This document shows positions 1-9,046 of a stretch of DNA of 64,000 bases, one piece after another. Below the pieces are notes generated by a model. It was not told the DNA's origin, did no database searches, and worked only from the letters and a program-made list of their open reading frames with translations. Both the position numbers and the translations under genes were made by a program. This DNA comes from Chitinophagaceae bacterium (GTDB lineage Bacteria; Bacteroidota; Bacteroidia; Chitinophagales; Chitinophagaceae). The DNA is taken from positions 37,960 to 101,959 of the forward strand of contig JAFKGR010000017.1 of assembly GCA_017307735.1 (NCBI GenBank), in the 5' to 3' direction. The first letter of the stretch is position 1. Each line of letters begins with the position of its first letter.

Positions 1-2
1 GG

Positions 3-476
3 CTGCAGCTGGTTTCTTCAGGCGCTTTCAGTCTGGGGCACGGTGGAAATGACGCCCAGAAAGTAATGGGAATCATTGCTGCTGCATTGATTGCACATGG
101 ATCTATTTCCTCCTTTGAAGAAATGCCTGTTTGGGTGCCCATCTCCTGTTATTCTGCCATAGCATTGGGTACGCTGAGCGGCGGATGGAAGATTATCAAA
201 ACAATGGGAACCAGAATAACGAAGGTTACTCCTTTTGAAGGGGTGGCTGCTGAAACCGCCGGAGCTATTACACTTTTTATTACGGAATCACTGAAAATTC
301 CCGTGAGTAGTACACATACGATAGCGGGTTCTATCATCGGAGTTGGGGCAACCAAAAGATTGTCGGCTGTGAGATGGGGAATTACAGTGAATCTGATCTG
401 GGCCTGGATATTTACCATACCCGTCTGCGCAATTATAGGTGCAATAGTTTATTATATACAACATCTGTTTTATTAA
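3..476 (+). CDS. Inorganic phosphate transporter, PiT family (3' part)
   Basis: Cation-coupled low-affinity phosphate permease of the inner membrane. The reading frame is open from base 3, so the gene begins outside the window and only the C-terminal 157 or so residues are present. The first visible residues include the PiT hallmark GHGGNDAQK, followed by alternating hydrophobic segments and a second hallmark around SSTHTIAGSIIGVGATKR. The protein ends with a hydrophobic helix, as PiT proteins do. The internal ATG at 66 is not the start because the conserved motif lies upstream of it. The next gene, galE, begins 33 bases later on the same strand. Confidence 0.9.
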   Translation: MQLVSSGAFSLGHGGNDAQKVMGIIAAALIAHGSISSFEEMPVWVPISCYSAIALGTLSGGWKIIKTMGTRITKVTPFEGVAAETAGAITLFITESLKIPVSSTHTIAGSIIGVGATKRLSAVRWGITVNLIWAWIFTIPVCAIIGAIVYYIQHLFY

Positions 477-509
477 GGATTTCTCATTAAGATTTATTAT
501 TTTGGATAT

Positions 510-1565
510 ATGGATAAAATTCTTGTAACGGGTGGATGCGGTTACATAGGCAGCCACACCATAACTGATTTGATTGAAAATAATTTTGAGGTTATTTCAA
601 TTGACAATAATTCGCGGTCCACGATGGCATTATTGAATGGAATCAGGCAGATAACAGGAAAAGAAGTGAAGAATTACAAAGTGGATTTGTGCAATTACGA
701 TGAAACATTTGCAGTGTTTCAGGAAAATCCGGATATCAAAGGCATTATTCATTTTGCTGCTTACAAAGCGGTGGGCGAATCTGTAAATAAACCTTTGATG
801 TATTTTGAAAATAATCTCTTTTCATTAGTCAATATTTTAAAATGTGCCGCTGAATTTAAGGTTCCTCATTTTATTTTCAGTTCTTCCTGTACGGTTTATG
901 GAAATCCGGATAAAATTCCTGTAACTGAATCTTCGCCAATACTTCCGGCCGAATCACCTTACGGGGCAACCAAGCAAATGGGTGAGCAGATTGTGCGGGA
1001 TGTGACAATTGCAAATGGATTGAAAAGTGTTTTACTGCGGTATTTTAATCCGGTTGGCGCTCACCCTTCTTCCAATATCGGTGAATTGCCATTGGGTAAA
1101 CCGGAAAACCTGGTACCTGTCATTACTCAAACCGCTATCGGAAAAATTCCTCAACTGACAGTTTATGGAGATGATTATGATACAAGGGATGGTTCATGTA
1201 TCCGCGATTTTGTTCACGTTTGTGATATTGCAAATGCCCATACGCTGGCTCTTCAATATCTCATTGGTAAGAAAAACAAATCAGATGTTTCTGTTTTCAA
1301 CCTGGGCACAGGCAATGGCGTTACCGTTCTGGAAGCAATCAAAGCATTTGAAAAAGTAAGTGGTAGATCTCTGAACTATAAAATCGGAGCACGTCGTCCG
1401 GGAGATGTAATTGCAGTTTATTCGGATAATTCTTTTGCCAGAAATGAACTTGGCTGGAAAATTAAATATTCACTCGACGATATGATGAAAACTGCATGGG
1501 ATTGGGAATTGAAATTGGCCGAAGACGAATCCCTTCATAAAAATGCCAATTATAAAATGAATTAG
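510..1565 (+). CDS. galE: UDP-glucose 4-epimerase
   Basis: Interconverts UDP-glucose and UDP-galactose in the cytoplasm, supplying sugar nucleotides for surface glycans and galactose use. The 351-residue length is typical of the family. The NAD-binding glycine motif TGGCGYIGSH lies at residues 7-16. The SSSCTVY segment holds the catalytic Ser/Thr at about 124-130, and the catalytic pair is Tyr151/Lys155 in YGATK. The RYFNPVGAHPSS and RDGSCIRDFVHV stretches are also characteristic GalE signatures. No sugar operon is attached; it sits as a housekeeping gene. Confidence 0.95.
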   Translation: MDKILVTGGCGYIGSHTITDLIENNFEVISIDNNSRSTMALLNGIRQITGKEVKNYKVDLCNYDETFAVFQENPDIKGIIHFAAYKAVGESVNKPLMYFENNLFSLVNILKCAAEFKVPHFIFSSSCTVYGNPDKIPVTESSPILPAESPYGATKQMGEQIVRDVTIANGLKSVLLRYFNPVGAHPSSNIGELPLGKPENLVPVITQTAIGKIPQLTVYGDDYDTRDGSCIRDFVHVCDIANAHTLALQYLIGKKNKSDVSVFNLGTGNGVTVLEAIKAFEKVSGRSLNYKIGARRPGDVIAVYSDNSFARNELGWKIKYSLDDMMKTAWDWELKLAEDESLHKNANYKMN

Positions 1566-1634
1566 AACGGGTCACTTTCATTATTTTACCATTTCTATTG
1601 AATTAACCTCTTACCGGCATCGGTACTGAATATG

Positions 1635-1642
1635 TATCTTTG
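1635..1642 (+). promoter_or_regulatory. Bacteroidota -7 box (TAnnTTTG)
   Basis: TATCTTTG fits the Bacteroidota primary sigma factor -7 consensus TAnnTTTG exactly. Transcription would begin near 1650, which favours the ATG at 1690 over an upstream ATG at 1648 for the following gene. No convincing -33 TTG was found at the usual spacing, so this is a moderate call. Confidence 0.4.
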
Positions 1643-1689
1643 CTCACTTGCCTTTAGTGGCTATTCATCACTACTGTATTTTATCTTGT

Positions 1690-2343
1690 ATGACCAAAGT
1701 TTTGAATTTTGTAATTAAGTACCGGCTGATATTGGGTGCAATCTTTTTGATTGCGGCTGTTTATGTAAATATCCAATCGAGTTTCTGGCCTTCCTTCGTT
1801 TTATACTTTGTCGGAGCTGTTCTGGTAATCGGCCATTTTCTGTTTGGCCCGATGAGGTTGATACAAGGTTACATGGAAGAGGGCGATATGGAAGGCGCAC
1901 AAAAAGTAATGGATTCAATCTGGTTTCCGGGCTTACTGATTAAGCCGGTAAGGTCTGTTTATTATACATTGAAAGGAAATCTTGCTATGGTTCACCAGGA
2001 TTTTGATGAGGCAGAAAAGCACATGAAAAAAAGCCTGAACCTGGGGATGCCAATTAAAGAAGCTGAAGGCGCAAATAAATTGCAATTGGGTATGTTAAGC
2101 CTCCAGAAAGGAAATTTTAAAGAAGCTGAATCTTTCATCCGGCAGGCTATCAGAGCAGGATTGCCCGATAAAGAAAATCAGGCAGCAGCTTATTTACAAT
2201 TGTCTTCCATCATGGTGAATAAAAGAGAATTCAGGGCAGCTAAGGAATATTTCAGAAAGGTAAAAGCGCTAAAACCCAATACACCGCAAATCAAGGATCA
2301 GATTAAACAGATGGAAAAATATATTTCACGCATTCCCGGATAA
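1690..2343 (+). CDS. TPR-repeat inner-membrane protein
   Basis: Function unknown. The 217-residue protein starts with two closely spaced hydrophobic helices (about residues 8-50), so it is probably anchored in the inner membrane. Its C-terminal two thirds form tetratricopeptide-like helical pairs, with repeated pattern residues around GNLAMVHQDFDEAEKHM and LQKGNFKEAESFIRQA. TPR domains bind protein partners. An in-frame ATG exists at 1648, but the promoter-like box at 1635-1642 and the compact signal-anchor favour 1690. The next gene starts 6 bases after the stop, so the two are probably co-transcribed. Confidence 0.7.
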   Translation: MTKVLNFVIKYRLILGAIFLIAAVYVNIQSSFWPSFVLYFVGAVLVIGHFLFGPMRLIQGYMEEGDMEGAQKVMDSIWFPGLLIKPVRSVYYTLKGNLAMVHQDFDEAEKHMKKSLNLGMPIKEAEGANKLQLGMLSLQKGNFKEAESFIRQAIRAGLPDKENQAAAYLQLSSIMVNKREFRAAKEYFRKVKALKPNTPQIKDQIKQMEKYISRIPG

Positions 2344-2348
2344 GCCCA

Positions 2349-3734
2349 ATGAAAAAGCTGAGTACAATTACCACCGTTTTATTAATAGGTTCGGTATTTT
2401 GTTATATCTCTATTTTTTCCGGTGGTTGTGCACAAATAGGAATGCCGGTCGGCGGGCCCAGAGATACCATCCCTCCTAACCTGGTGCAGGCGACACCGCC
2501 GAATTTTTCAACAAATTTCAAGAGCAATAAGATCTCTCTTCTGTTTGATGAATACATTCAATTGGACAATCCGCTGAAAAATGTAATCGTATCTCCTTTG
2601 CCAAAGAAAAATCCGTTTATCGATTTTAAATTAAAAACAGTCACAGTCAAATTATTTGACACCCTAAAACCAAATACAACCTATTCTCTGCAGTTTGGCA
2701 ATACCATCAAAGATTTGAATGAGGGGAATCCGCTGGGAAATTTTGATTACGTTTTTTCTACCGGAAAATCCATCGACTCTCTGATTCTCGAAGGTGATGT
2801 ATTTGTTGCAGAAACAGGTTCGGTTGATACCACGCTGACTATTCTGCTTCATGCAGATTTAACCGATTCGGCCGTTGCTAAACACCGTCCGGATTATATT
2901 ACAAGGCCAGACAGAAAAGGACATTTTGTTTTCAAATTCCTGCATCCCGGAGATTATCACATTTTTGCTGTAAAAGATGAAGGTGGCCAGTTTATGTACA
3001 CCAGTCCGCTTCAATTATTTGCTTTTTATGACAGCATTGTAAAACCTGCATTGACAGAGAATGCCCCCATCGAATTATATGCTTTCCAGGCTGAGAAAGA
3101 AGCGCCTAAAAAGAGCAAACCGAAAGCCGGGGAACCTCTTAAATTTGGTAGCTCGCTGTCAGGTGGCATTCAGGATTTGCTGTCGCCTCTGTTTTTGAGC
3201 TTTAATTATCCGGTAGAAATTGATACTTCGAAAATTGAATTGACTGATACACTTTATAAGAAACTTCCGGGAACAACAATTTCACTCGATTCAACCAAAC
3301 AATTAGTTACCGTTCAACATGCCTGGGCAGGAGGTGAAAAGTATAACCTGATTATTGATACGGTTGCTGCGAGGGATTCACTTGGGAAAGGCCTTTCAAA
3401 AAATGATACACTTCGATTCACTGTAAAAAATGAGAGTGAATACGGAACAATAAAATTGACATTTAAGAATCTGGAAAAATATTCCAGCCCGCTGTTGCAA
3501 CTGGTAAATGATAAGGGAGATGTGCAAACCTTTTCGATATCGGGAAATGTATTCGAAAAGAAATTAATTCAGCCCGGAACTTACCACATCCAAATTCTTG
3601 AAGACACCAATCATAATGGAAAGTGGGATACAGGGAATTATTATGAAAAATTACAACCAGAAAAAGTACACCGGATCACAGAAACAATTTCCATCAGAGC
3701 CAACTGGGATAATGAGCGGGATGTGGTGTTGTGA
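2349..3734 (+). CDS. Ig-like domain lipoprotein (SbsA/Big_5 type)
   Basis: Predicted exported lipoprotein of 461 residues. A signal peptide ends in the lipobox-like FSGGC (Cys at about 27). The next residues, IGMPVGGPRDTIPP, are a recurrent start of the mature domain in Bacteroidota proteins annotated as Ig-like (Big_5/SbsA). That domain is followed by a second beta-rich region and a C-terminal stretch (DTNHNGKWDTGNY) resembling a calcium-type DxNxDG turn. No catalytic residues are evident. The gene is probably in one transcript with the TPR protein upstream, and its stop is 3 bases from the stop of the convergent ABC permease gene. Confidence 0.7.
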   Translation: MKKLSTITTVLLIGSVFCYISIFSGGCAQIGMPVGGPRDTIPPNLVQATPPNFSTNFKSNKISLLFDEYIQLDNPLKNVIVSPLPKKNPFIDFKLKTVTVKLFDTLKPNTTYSLQFGNTIKDLNEGNPLGNFDYVFSTGKSIDSLILEGDVFVAETGSVDTTLTILLHADLTDSAVAKHRPDYITRPDRKGHFVFKFLHPGDYHIFAVKDEGGQFMYTSPLQLFAFYDSIVKPALTENAPIELYAFQAEKEAPKKSKPKAGEPLKFGSSLSGGIQDLLSPLFLSFNYPVEIDTSKIELTDTLYKKLPGTTISLDSTKQLVTVQHAWAGGEKYNLIIDTVAARDSLGKGLSKNDTLRFTVKNESEYGTIKLTFKNLEKYSSPLLQLVNDKGDVQTFSISGNVFEKKLIQPGTYHIQILEDTNHNGKWDTGNYYEKLQPEKVHRITETISIRANWDNERDVVL

Positions 3735-3737
3735 TAT

Positions 3738-5057
3738 TTACGATTTTCTAAACAACCATTTTCCGATTTCCTTCAATGTTACTTTTTTGCCGTACAATAA
3801 AATTCCTGTCCGGTAAATTTTTGCCGCAATGTAGGTAGTGAAAGTAAATCCTCCCACAAGCAACACGATGGATAATATCAATTCCCAGGGCAGTACATTT
3901 CCTGAAGGTATCCGCGCCATCATAACAATGGGAGAGGAGAAGGGAATGATGCTTCCCCAAACGGCAAGTGTGGAATCAGGGTTCGAAATAACAGCAGTCA
4001 TCAACACAAATGAAAGGATAATTGGCATGGTAATCGGAATGGTAAGTGCCTGTGCATCCTGAGGATCTTCATTGACAATGCTGCCTGCCGCAGCAAATAA
4101 AGATGCATAAAAAAGGTACCCGGCCAGAAAATAAAATATAAAGCAGGGGATTATCAGCAGCCAGTTGGCAGACAGGAAGGTACTTTTTGCACTGAGAAAT
4201 TCTGAGGGAAGTGAAGATCCCTGCTGGCTTGCAAGTGCAGCCTGGAGCGAGTCTGTATTCGCAGCCAATCCGTGTGACAGGAAAAAAGTTCCGGCAGCCA
4301 ATAATATGATTACAAGAATGAACCACATAAAAAGCTGGGTCAGCCCGACAGCGGCAATGCCAATAATTTTACCCGCCATCAATTGAAAAGGCCGCACTGA
4401 GCTGATGATGACTTCTGCAATCCGGTTGGTTTTCTCTTCCATCACACCCCGCATTACCGAAGCGCCATATATTATCAAAACGAAATAGATCAGAAACCCG
4501 CTCCCGAAGCCTATTCCATAAGAAAGAAGCGGATTGGAGTGTTCCGTTTTATTTCCTTTATTCACTACAGCCGAAAACCGGTACAACTGTTCAGGTTTTA
4601 CCTTGTTGATGGAGTCAAGTAATTTTTTATCGATGTGGTTTTCCAGAAAAACTTTGTTTCTTATGGCTTCATCAATTCCATCTTTAACGTCATCCTGGGT
4701 GGCGATGTTTATTTGTTTGGCAGAAACCAGCTTTATGGAATCTCCGGATGAAGAATGGTTTTCGGGGATAAACAGAAATGCAGTATAACCTTTTTGCGCA
4801 AAGTTGTTTTCGTTTACCTCAGTTGTAAAATCATATTCTATATTGGCCTTGTCTCTGAAGGAAGATTTGAAAAGGCCGCTTTGATCATTGACGGCAATTT
4901 TTTGTTTTTCTCCCTGAGATTTGGATGTCAGATAAGCGGTTCCAAATACAAACAGAAGAATAAACAGCGGCAGGAGGATTGTAGAAAGAATAAAGGTTCG
5001 GTTTCTTACCCGCGTGAAATATTCTCTTTTAATAATGAGCCAGATTTTACTTTTCAT
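3738..5057 (-). CDS. ABC-2 type exporter permease (NatB-like)
   Basis: Membrane component of an ABC exporter, 439 residues. The layout is that of NatB/ABC-2 permeases. One N-terminal helix (about 20-42) is followed by a large extracytoplasmic domain of about 130 residues, then five or so helices from about residue 180 to 420. The EEKTNRIAEVIISSVRP segment is a strongly conserved cytoplasmic motif of the family. The ATPase partner gene ends 12 bases upstream, so the two form an operon. The substrate cannot be read from sequence; sodium export is known for NatAB, but that is only an analogy here. Confidence 0.85.
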   Translation of the reverse strand: MKSKIWLIIKREYFTRVRNRTFILSTILLPLFILLFVFGTAYLTSKSQGEKQKIAVNDQSGLFKSSFRDKANIEYDFTTEVNENNFAQKGYTAFLFIPENHSSSGDSIKLVSAKQINIATQDDVKDGIDEAIRNKVFLENHIDKKLLDSINKVKPEQLYRFSAVVNKGNKTEHSNPLLSYGIGFGSGFLIYFVLIIYGASVMRGVMEEKTNRIAEVIISSVRPFQLMAGKIIGIAAVGLTQLFMWFILVIILLAAGTFFLSHGLAANTDSLQAALASQQGSSLPSEFLSAKSTFLSANWLLIIPCFIFYFLAGYLFYASLFAAAGSIVNEDPQDAQALTIPITMPIILSFVLMTAVISNPDSTLAVWGSIIPFSSPIVMMARIPSGNVLPWELILSIVLLVGGFTFTTYIAAKIYRTGILLYGKKVTLKEIGKWLFRKS

Positions 5058-5069
5058 AAGCGGATAGTT

Positions 5070-5999
5070 TTAATTTGGCTCTGAAAATGCAGGTGTGGAC
5101 TGAATTTCATTCACCTGCTTAATGAAAATTTCATTCAGGGAAGGAAGTATTTCATTAAATAAATGGATGGATGCACCATGATCAAGGTATTCGCGAAGTA
5201 CATCTGAAGGGTGATATCCTTTATTTATTCTTATGAGAGATTCGAGATCTTTTTTCTCAATGATATCGAAGGATTGGGGTTCAAAGTAGTCCGGTGTTGA
5301 ACTGAATCCGATTTTAAAAATATTCTCTTTAAAATCTTCCTTGATTTTTGTGAGGTCTCCGTCAAGTATCTTTTTTCCCCGGTTTACCAGGATTATTTTA
5401 TTGCAGATTTCCTCCACTTGCTCCATGCGGTGTGTGCTGAAGATAATGGTGGTGCCTTGTTTACTAAGATTAAATATTTCCTGTTTAATCAGATTCGAAT
5501 TGACCGGATCGAGGCCGCTGAAAGGTTCGTCGAGAATCAATAGCCGGGGTTGATGAAGAACTGTAATTACAAATTGCAATTTTTGTCCCATTCCCTTACT
5601 GAGATCGTCCACTTTTTTATTCCACCAGCTTTGCATTTCAAACTTCTCAAACCAATATTTGATTTGTTTTACTGCTTCTTTTTTTGTCATTCCCCTGAGC
5701 ATGGAAAGGTACAATGCCTGCTCACCGATTTTCATTTTTTTGTAAAGACCTCTTTCTTCCGGCATATAACCAATCTTCATGATTTGATTCATCGGATCGA
5801 ATGGTTTCCCCTGAAAAAGAATATCCCCTTCGTCGGGTAAAATAATTCCGGTAATCATTCTCAGAAGCGTAGTTTTTCCTGCGCCATTGGGACCTAATAA
5901 TCCATAAATATTTTCTCCTGAAACTTCAAAACTGATGTCATCAACCGCTTTGTGACCGGAATAATATTTTTTAAGATTTCTGAGTTCGAGAAGCGGCAT
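5070..5999 (-). CDS. ABC exporter ATP-binding protein (NatA-like)
   Basis: Cytoplasmic ATPase that drives the adjacent ABC-2 permease. Of 309 residues, the first 220 or so are the nucleotide-binding domain: Walker A GPNGAGKTT at 36-44, signature LSKGMGQK near 139, Walker B LLILDEPFSGLDP, and switch histidine in STHRMEQ. The C-terminal 80 residues match the accessory DUF4162-type tail of NatA-like proteins. It is the first gene of a two-gene operon. Confidence 0.9.
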   Translation of the reverse strand: MPLLELRNLKKYYSGHKAVDDISFEVSGENIYGLLGPNGAGKTTLLRMITGIILPDEGDILFQGKPFDPMNQIMKIGYMPEERGLYKKMKIGEQALYLSMLRGMTKKEAVKQIKYWFEKFEMQSWWNKKVDDLSKGMGQKLQFVITVLHQPRLLILDEPFSGLDPVNSNLIKQEIFNLSKQGTTIIFSTHRMEQVEEICNKIILVNRGKKILDGDLTKIKEDFKENIFKIGFSSTPDYFEPQSFDIIEKKDLESLIRINKGYHPSDVLREYLDHGASIHLFNEILPSLNEIFIKQVNEIQSTPAFSEPN

Positions 6000-6038
6000 C
6001 GGTGGTTGTTAATTTAACTCAGTGAAAGAGAATGTTAA

Positions 6039-6416
6039 TCAAAACGGCAAATCATCATGGTCATTTGTTTCAGTTGCAGGATCCTTTCCCGGCAAGTCTT
6101 CCGGCTGATTTTTCGGCTCAGCTTCCGAAGCGGATTCAATGCGCCATGCATCCAGGTTATTGAAATAAGATACCTGCCCGTTTTTCTCCCATTTACTTCC
6201 GCGAATACTGAAGGTTACTCTTAATTTATCTCCCGGATTCAGACTGTCGAGAAGTGCTACACGGTCTTGTGTACACTGAAATTTGATATAATTTGTGATG
6301 GATTTACCATTGACATCTTCAGTATGTTCCAATATAAATTCTCTTACTTTGAAAGTTGCAGTTCTTTGTATAGAATCATATTTTTCGTAAAGCACTCCGG
6401 TTAATTCGAATTTCAT
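6039..6416 (-). CDS. DUF3127 domain protein
   Basis: Small cytoplasmic protein of unknown role, typical of Bacteroidota. The conserved region begins at MKFELTGVLYEKYDSIQRT and has an OB-fold-like beta pattern with FVREFILE-like and IKFQCTQDR strands. The C-terminal tail is acidic and low complexity (ending DHDDLPF), resembling the acidic tip of single-stranded DNA-binding proteins. A longer ORF adds six residues from an ATG at 6434, but family proteins normally begin at MKFELTG, so 6416 is preferred. It is divergent from dnaA. The tail similarity is an inference and does not prove DNA binding. Confidence 0.75.
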   Translation of the reverse strand: MKFELTGVLYEKYDSIQRTATFKVREFILEHTEDVNGKSITNYIKFQCTQDRVALLDSLNPGDKLRVTFSIRGSKWEKNGQVSYFNNLDAWRIESASEAEPKNQPEDLPGKDPATETNDHDDLPF

Positions 6417-6434
6417 TTTTTTTAAATTTTGCAA

Positions 6435-6808
6435 GGGGGGGGTAAAGTAACGAAAATATAACGTGCAGAAAATATTTATTCACACTTTTCCGGCAAGTGA
6501 GACTGAAAGTAATTTTACTCAATTTTTTATTTTATTGGATTAAATGGAAAATATTTACGGTAAAAATTGTTTGTAAATCAATACCTTCAAATATTAGAAG
6601 CGACTGAAAAAAAATCAAAAGGAATGTTTTCTGTTTGGAGTGGGAATTTTTTGACATAACCAAACAATAAAAAATTTTTTTTTCAACAAATTCTTTTGAT
6701 ATTCGCTCTCATGCTGAACGATTTTTTTTTGAGGCCATTTCTGGAAAAAACAAGTTCGAAAATCCCCGAAGAATTATTATACAAAATTTAAAGCTGCACG
6801 TAAAGTAA
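6435..6808. other. AT-rich divergent intergenic region with a G8 tract
   Basis: This 374-base gap between the DUF3127 gene and dnaA must hold both promoters. It contains a run of eight G (6435-6442) about 20 bases before the DUF3127 start, long A and T runs, and one DnaA-box match, TTATTCACA at 6476-6484. A single box is not enough to call a replication origin. No RNA gene is recognised. Confidence 0.5.
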
Positions 6809-8242
6809 ATGAACACTACTTGTGAAAAAGTCTGGAAAAATTGTCTGGTAATTATCAGGGATATTGTTGAGTGGCAGCATTTCAAGACCTGGTTTGAACC
6901 GATCAAGCCGGTTAGCCTTGAGGATAAGGTTTTGACGATTCAGGTTCCCAGCCAGTTTTTTTATGAATATATAGAAGAGCACTATGTGAATCTTCTTGCC
7001 AAGACTTTAAAAAGAGAATTGGGAAAAGATGCCCGTTTGGAATATCGGATCATGGTTGACAGTGGCAACAATCAGAATAAGCCTGTGACAATGGATATTC
7101 CGGGACACGAATACAAGCAATACAGTAATAATGAAATGGATTTTCCGCTGATGATTAATAATCCGGTAAAGAATCCGTTTGTTATTCCGGGGCTAAAGAA
7201 AGTTCAAATTGATTCGCAACTGAATCCGGGATATATTTTCGATAGCTTTATAGAAGGCGCATGCAACAGAGTTGCAAGACGGGCAGGCAAATCCGTTGCT
7301 GACAAACCCGGTGCAACTTCATTCAATCCATTGCTGATTTATGGAGGTGGCGGACTGGGCAAAACACATTTGGTGCAGGCCATCGGGAATGAGGTAAAGA
7401 GATTGCATAACAATAAGGTGGTATTGTATGTGAGTAGCGAAAAGTTCATCAATCAATTTGTAGATCACAGCCGCAATAATGCCATCAATGATTTCATTCA
7501 TTTTTATCAGTTGATAGATGTATTGATTCTGGATGATGTGCAGTTCTTTGCGAGAGCCGAAAAATCACAGGATGCCTTCTTCGCGATTTTTAATCACCTG
7601 CATCAAAGCGGCAAGCAACTGATCCTGACTTCTGATAAAGCGCCGAAAGATATGGAAGGTGTTCAGGAAAGATTACTCAGTCGGTTCAGATGGGGGTTGA
7701 GCACTGATCTTCAGATTCCGGAATATGAAACCCGCATAGAGATTCTTGAAAGTAAAATGAAGAATGATGGCCTCGAAATGCCGAAGGAAGTAGTCAAATA
7801 TATTGCATATAATATTCAGAGTAATGTCCGTGAACTGGAAGGTGCACTTATCAGTCTGCTTGCGCAATCTTCATTGAACAAGCGGGAAATTGATATGGAT
7901 CTTGCCAAGAAGGTGTTGCGAAATTTCATCAAATCTTCGAGCAAGGAAATTACCATTGACACAATTCAAAAAATGGTTTGCGATTATTTTGATGTACCTT
8001 TTGAAAAACTCCTTCAAAAGACCCGTAAACGGGAAATCGTTCAGGCACGACAGATTACCATGTTTCTTGCCAAAGCATTTACGAAAAATTCGCTCAAAAC
8101 TATTGGAGAACATTTTGGAGGCAGAGATCATACTACCGTTATTCATAGTTGCCAGACTGTAAAAGACCTGATGGATACAGATACTTTGTTTAAAGAAAGT
8201 GTGATAGAACTCCAGCACAAGGTGCAACTGGCTACAATGTAG
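6809..8242 (+). CDS. dnaA: Chromosomal replication initiator DnaA
   Basis: Binds DnaA boxes at the origin, melts DNA and loads the helicase. The 477-residue protein shows all domains. The N-terminal domain I opens with a tryptophan-rich W..C stretch and is followed by a variable linker. The AAA+ domain has Walker A GGGGLGKTH at 179-187 and Walker B VLILDDVQFF near 245. The C-terminal domain IV carries the DnaA signature GGRDHTTVIHSCQTV near residue 445. The ATG at 6809 gives the standard N-terminus. A rho-independent terminator follows 40 bases after the stop. Confidence 0.97.
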   Translation: MNTTCEKVWKNCLVIIRDIVEWQHFKTWFEPIKPVSLEDKVLTIQVPSQFFYEYIEEHYVNLLAKTLKRELGKDARLEYRIMVDSGNNQNKPVTMDIPGHEYKQYSNNEMDFPLMINNPVKNPFVIPGLKKVQIDSQLNPGYIFDSFIEGACNRVARRAGKSVADKPGATSFNPLLIYGGGGLGKTHLVQAIGNEVKRLHNNKVVLYVSSEKFINQFVDHSRNNAINDFIHFYQLIDVLILDDVQFFARAEKSQDAFFAIFNHLHQSGKQLILTSDKAPKDMEGVQERLLSRFRWGLSTDLQIPEYETRIEILESKMKNDGLEMPKEVVKYIAYNIQSNVRELEGALISLLAQSSLNKREIDMDLAKKVLRNFIKSSSKEITIDTIQKMVCDYFDVPFEKLLQKTRKREIVQARQITMFLAKAFTKNSLKTIGEHFGGRDHTTVIHSCQTVKDLMDTDTLFKESVIELQHKVQLATM

Positions 8243-8281
8243 AAGTTTTATAAAGCTGATTTTTCATTTTTAAATTGATTG

Positions 8282-8308
8282 ACTGCAATGAGAATTGCAG
8301 TTTTTTTT
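8282..8308 (+). terminator. Rho-independent terminator of dnaA
   Basis: Perfect 8-bp stem ACTGCAAT/ATTGCAGT (8282-8289 with 8294-8301), GAGA tetraloop, then an uninterrupted T tract. It lies 40 bases after the dnaA stop. Confidence 0.9.
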
Positions 8309-8720
8309 ATGGATAGTTATTTTCAAATAAATATTTTACCCTCGGGATATTTTTTGATTACGGTTTTTATGCCGGGCTTCCAATTGAGTTTTCAATGCCA
8401 GTCGCGAATTTCCGATGTAAGACATGATTTACTTTTATCCGATTCAGTGGTGGTTTATGTGGGGAAGTGAATAGGTTCGGGATAAATAATGATGAGATAA
8501 AATTATTATCGATAAACAAAGGGCAGAGAGTTGAATTGAAAAATGGGATTGCGAAGTCAGCCTAAACCACCCGTTGCTTTTTCTTGTTTGATTTGTAACG
8601 GGAAAGGGAATCAGAAAAGTAGTGTTTGTTTCGAAAATAGTAAGTACTGATTCAACACCTTACTAATCATCTGTGATTTGTAAGACTTTTAAACAAGTGT
8701 ATTTCGGGTTGGGCCACAAA

Positions 8721-8750
8721 AAAAGATCGCTCTTTTAAAACGATCTTTTT
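8721..8750. terminator. Hairpin with T-tract, possibly bidirectional terminator
   Basis: AAAAGATCG (8721-8729) pairs with CGATCTTTT (8741-8749), enclosing an 11-base loop. The right arm runs into T residues and the left arm starts with A residues, so it could work on either strand. It sits directly beside the tRNA-like fragment, where a tRNA terminator would be expected, and may be a leftover of a tRNA transcription unit. Confidence 0.55.
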
Positions 8751-8757
8751 TACTATT

Positions 8758-8778
8758 AGTCGGGGCGGCAAGATTCGA
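8758..8778 (-). other. tRNA-Pro-like 3' end fragment (possible attachment-site remnant)
   Basis: Read on the minus strand this is a T-loop (TCGAATC), a T-stem 3' half (TTGC) and an acceptor 3' strand (GCCCCGACT). It resembles the 3' end of Bacteroidota tRNA-Pro genes. Upstream on the minus strand the expected T-stem 5' half, anticodon arm and D arm are absent, so this is not a tRNA gene. Islands that integrate into tRNA 3' ends leave such partial copies. The identification of the isoacceptor is from memory and the att role is inference. Confidence 0.4.
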
Positions 8779-9046
8779 GTATCTAATACAGATTCCTGTC
8801 CCTCAATTAATTATAATTAAAATATATCAACACTCATTAAATTACGCACTAATAAATAAGGGTGTAAAGAACTGGCCCGAAGATACAAAATGTCAACTTA
8901 TAAACTATTAAATTTTGTAATTTTTTATGTCTCATTTCCATACAATTGATGGATATGATTTTTTCAATATTATCATTAATTCCACTTACTTATTTTATAC
9001 TTTTTATTAACCGTTTCGAAAATTAAATAGTTTTGGAATCAATAGC

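Larger units (their letters stand above)
8309..9046. other. Gene-poor region between dnaA and a TonB receptor gene
   Basis: About 740 bases between two convergent genes. Short ORFs here have no recognisable features. It contains a hairpin at 8721-8749 and a tRNA 3'-end-like fragment at 8758-8778, both listed separately. The rest is AT-rich sequence in which I see nothing. Confidence 0.5.

Noticed and set aside
6476..6484. Single DnaA box (TTATTCACA) upstream of dnaA as an origin
   Set aside because: Only one match was found in the region; origins have clustered boxes and an unwinding element, so no oriC is called.
8279..8470. 63-codon ORF after dnaA
   Set aside because: It begins inside the dnaA terminator hairpin and has no homology or start context.
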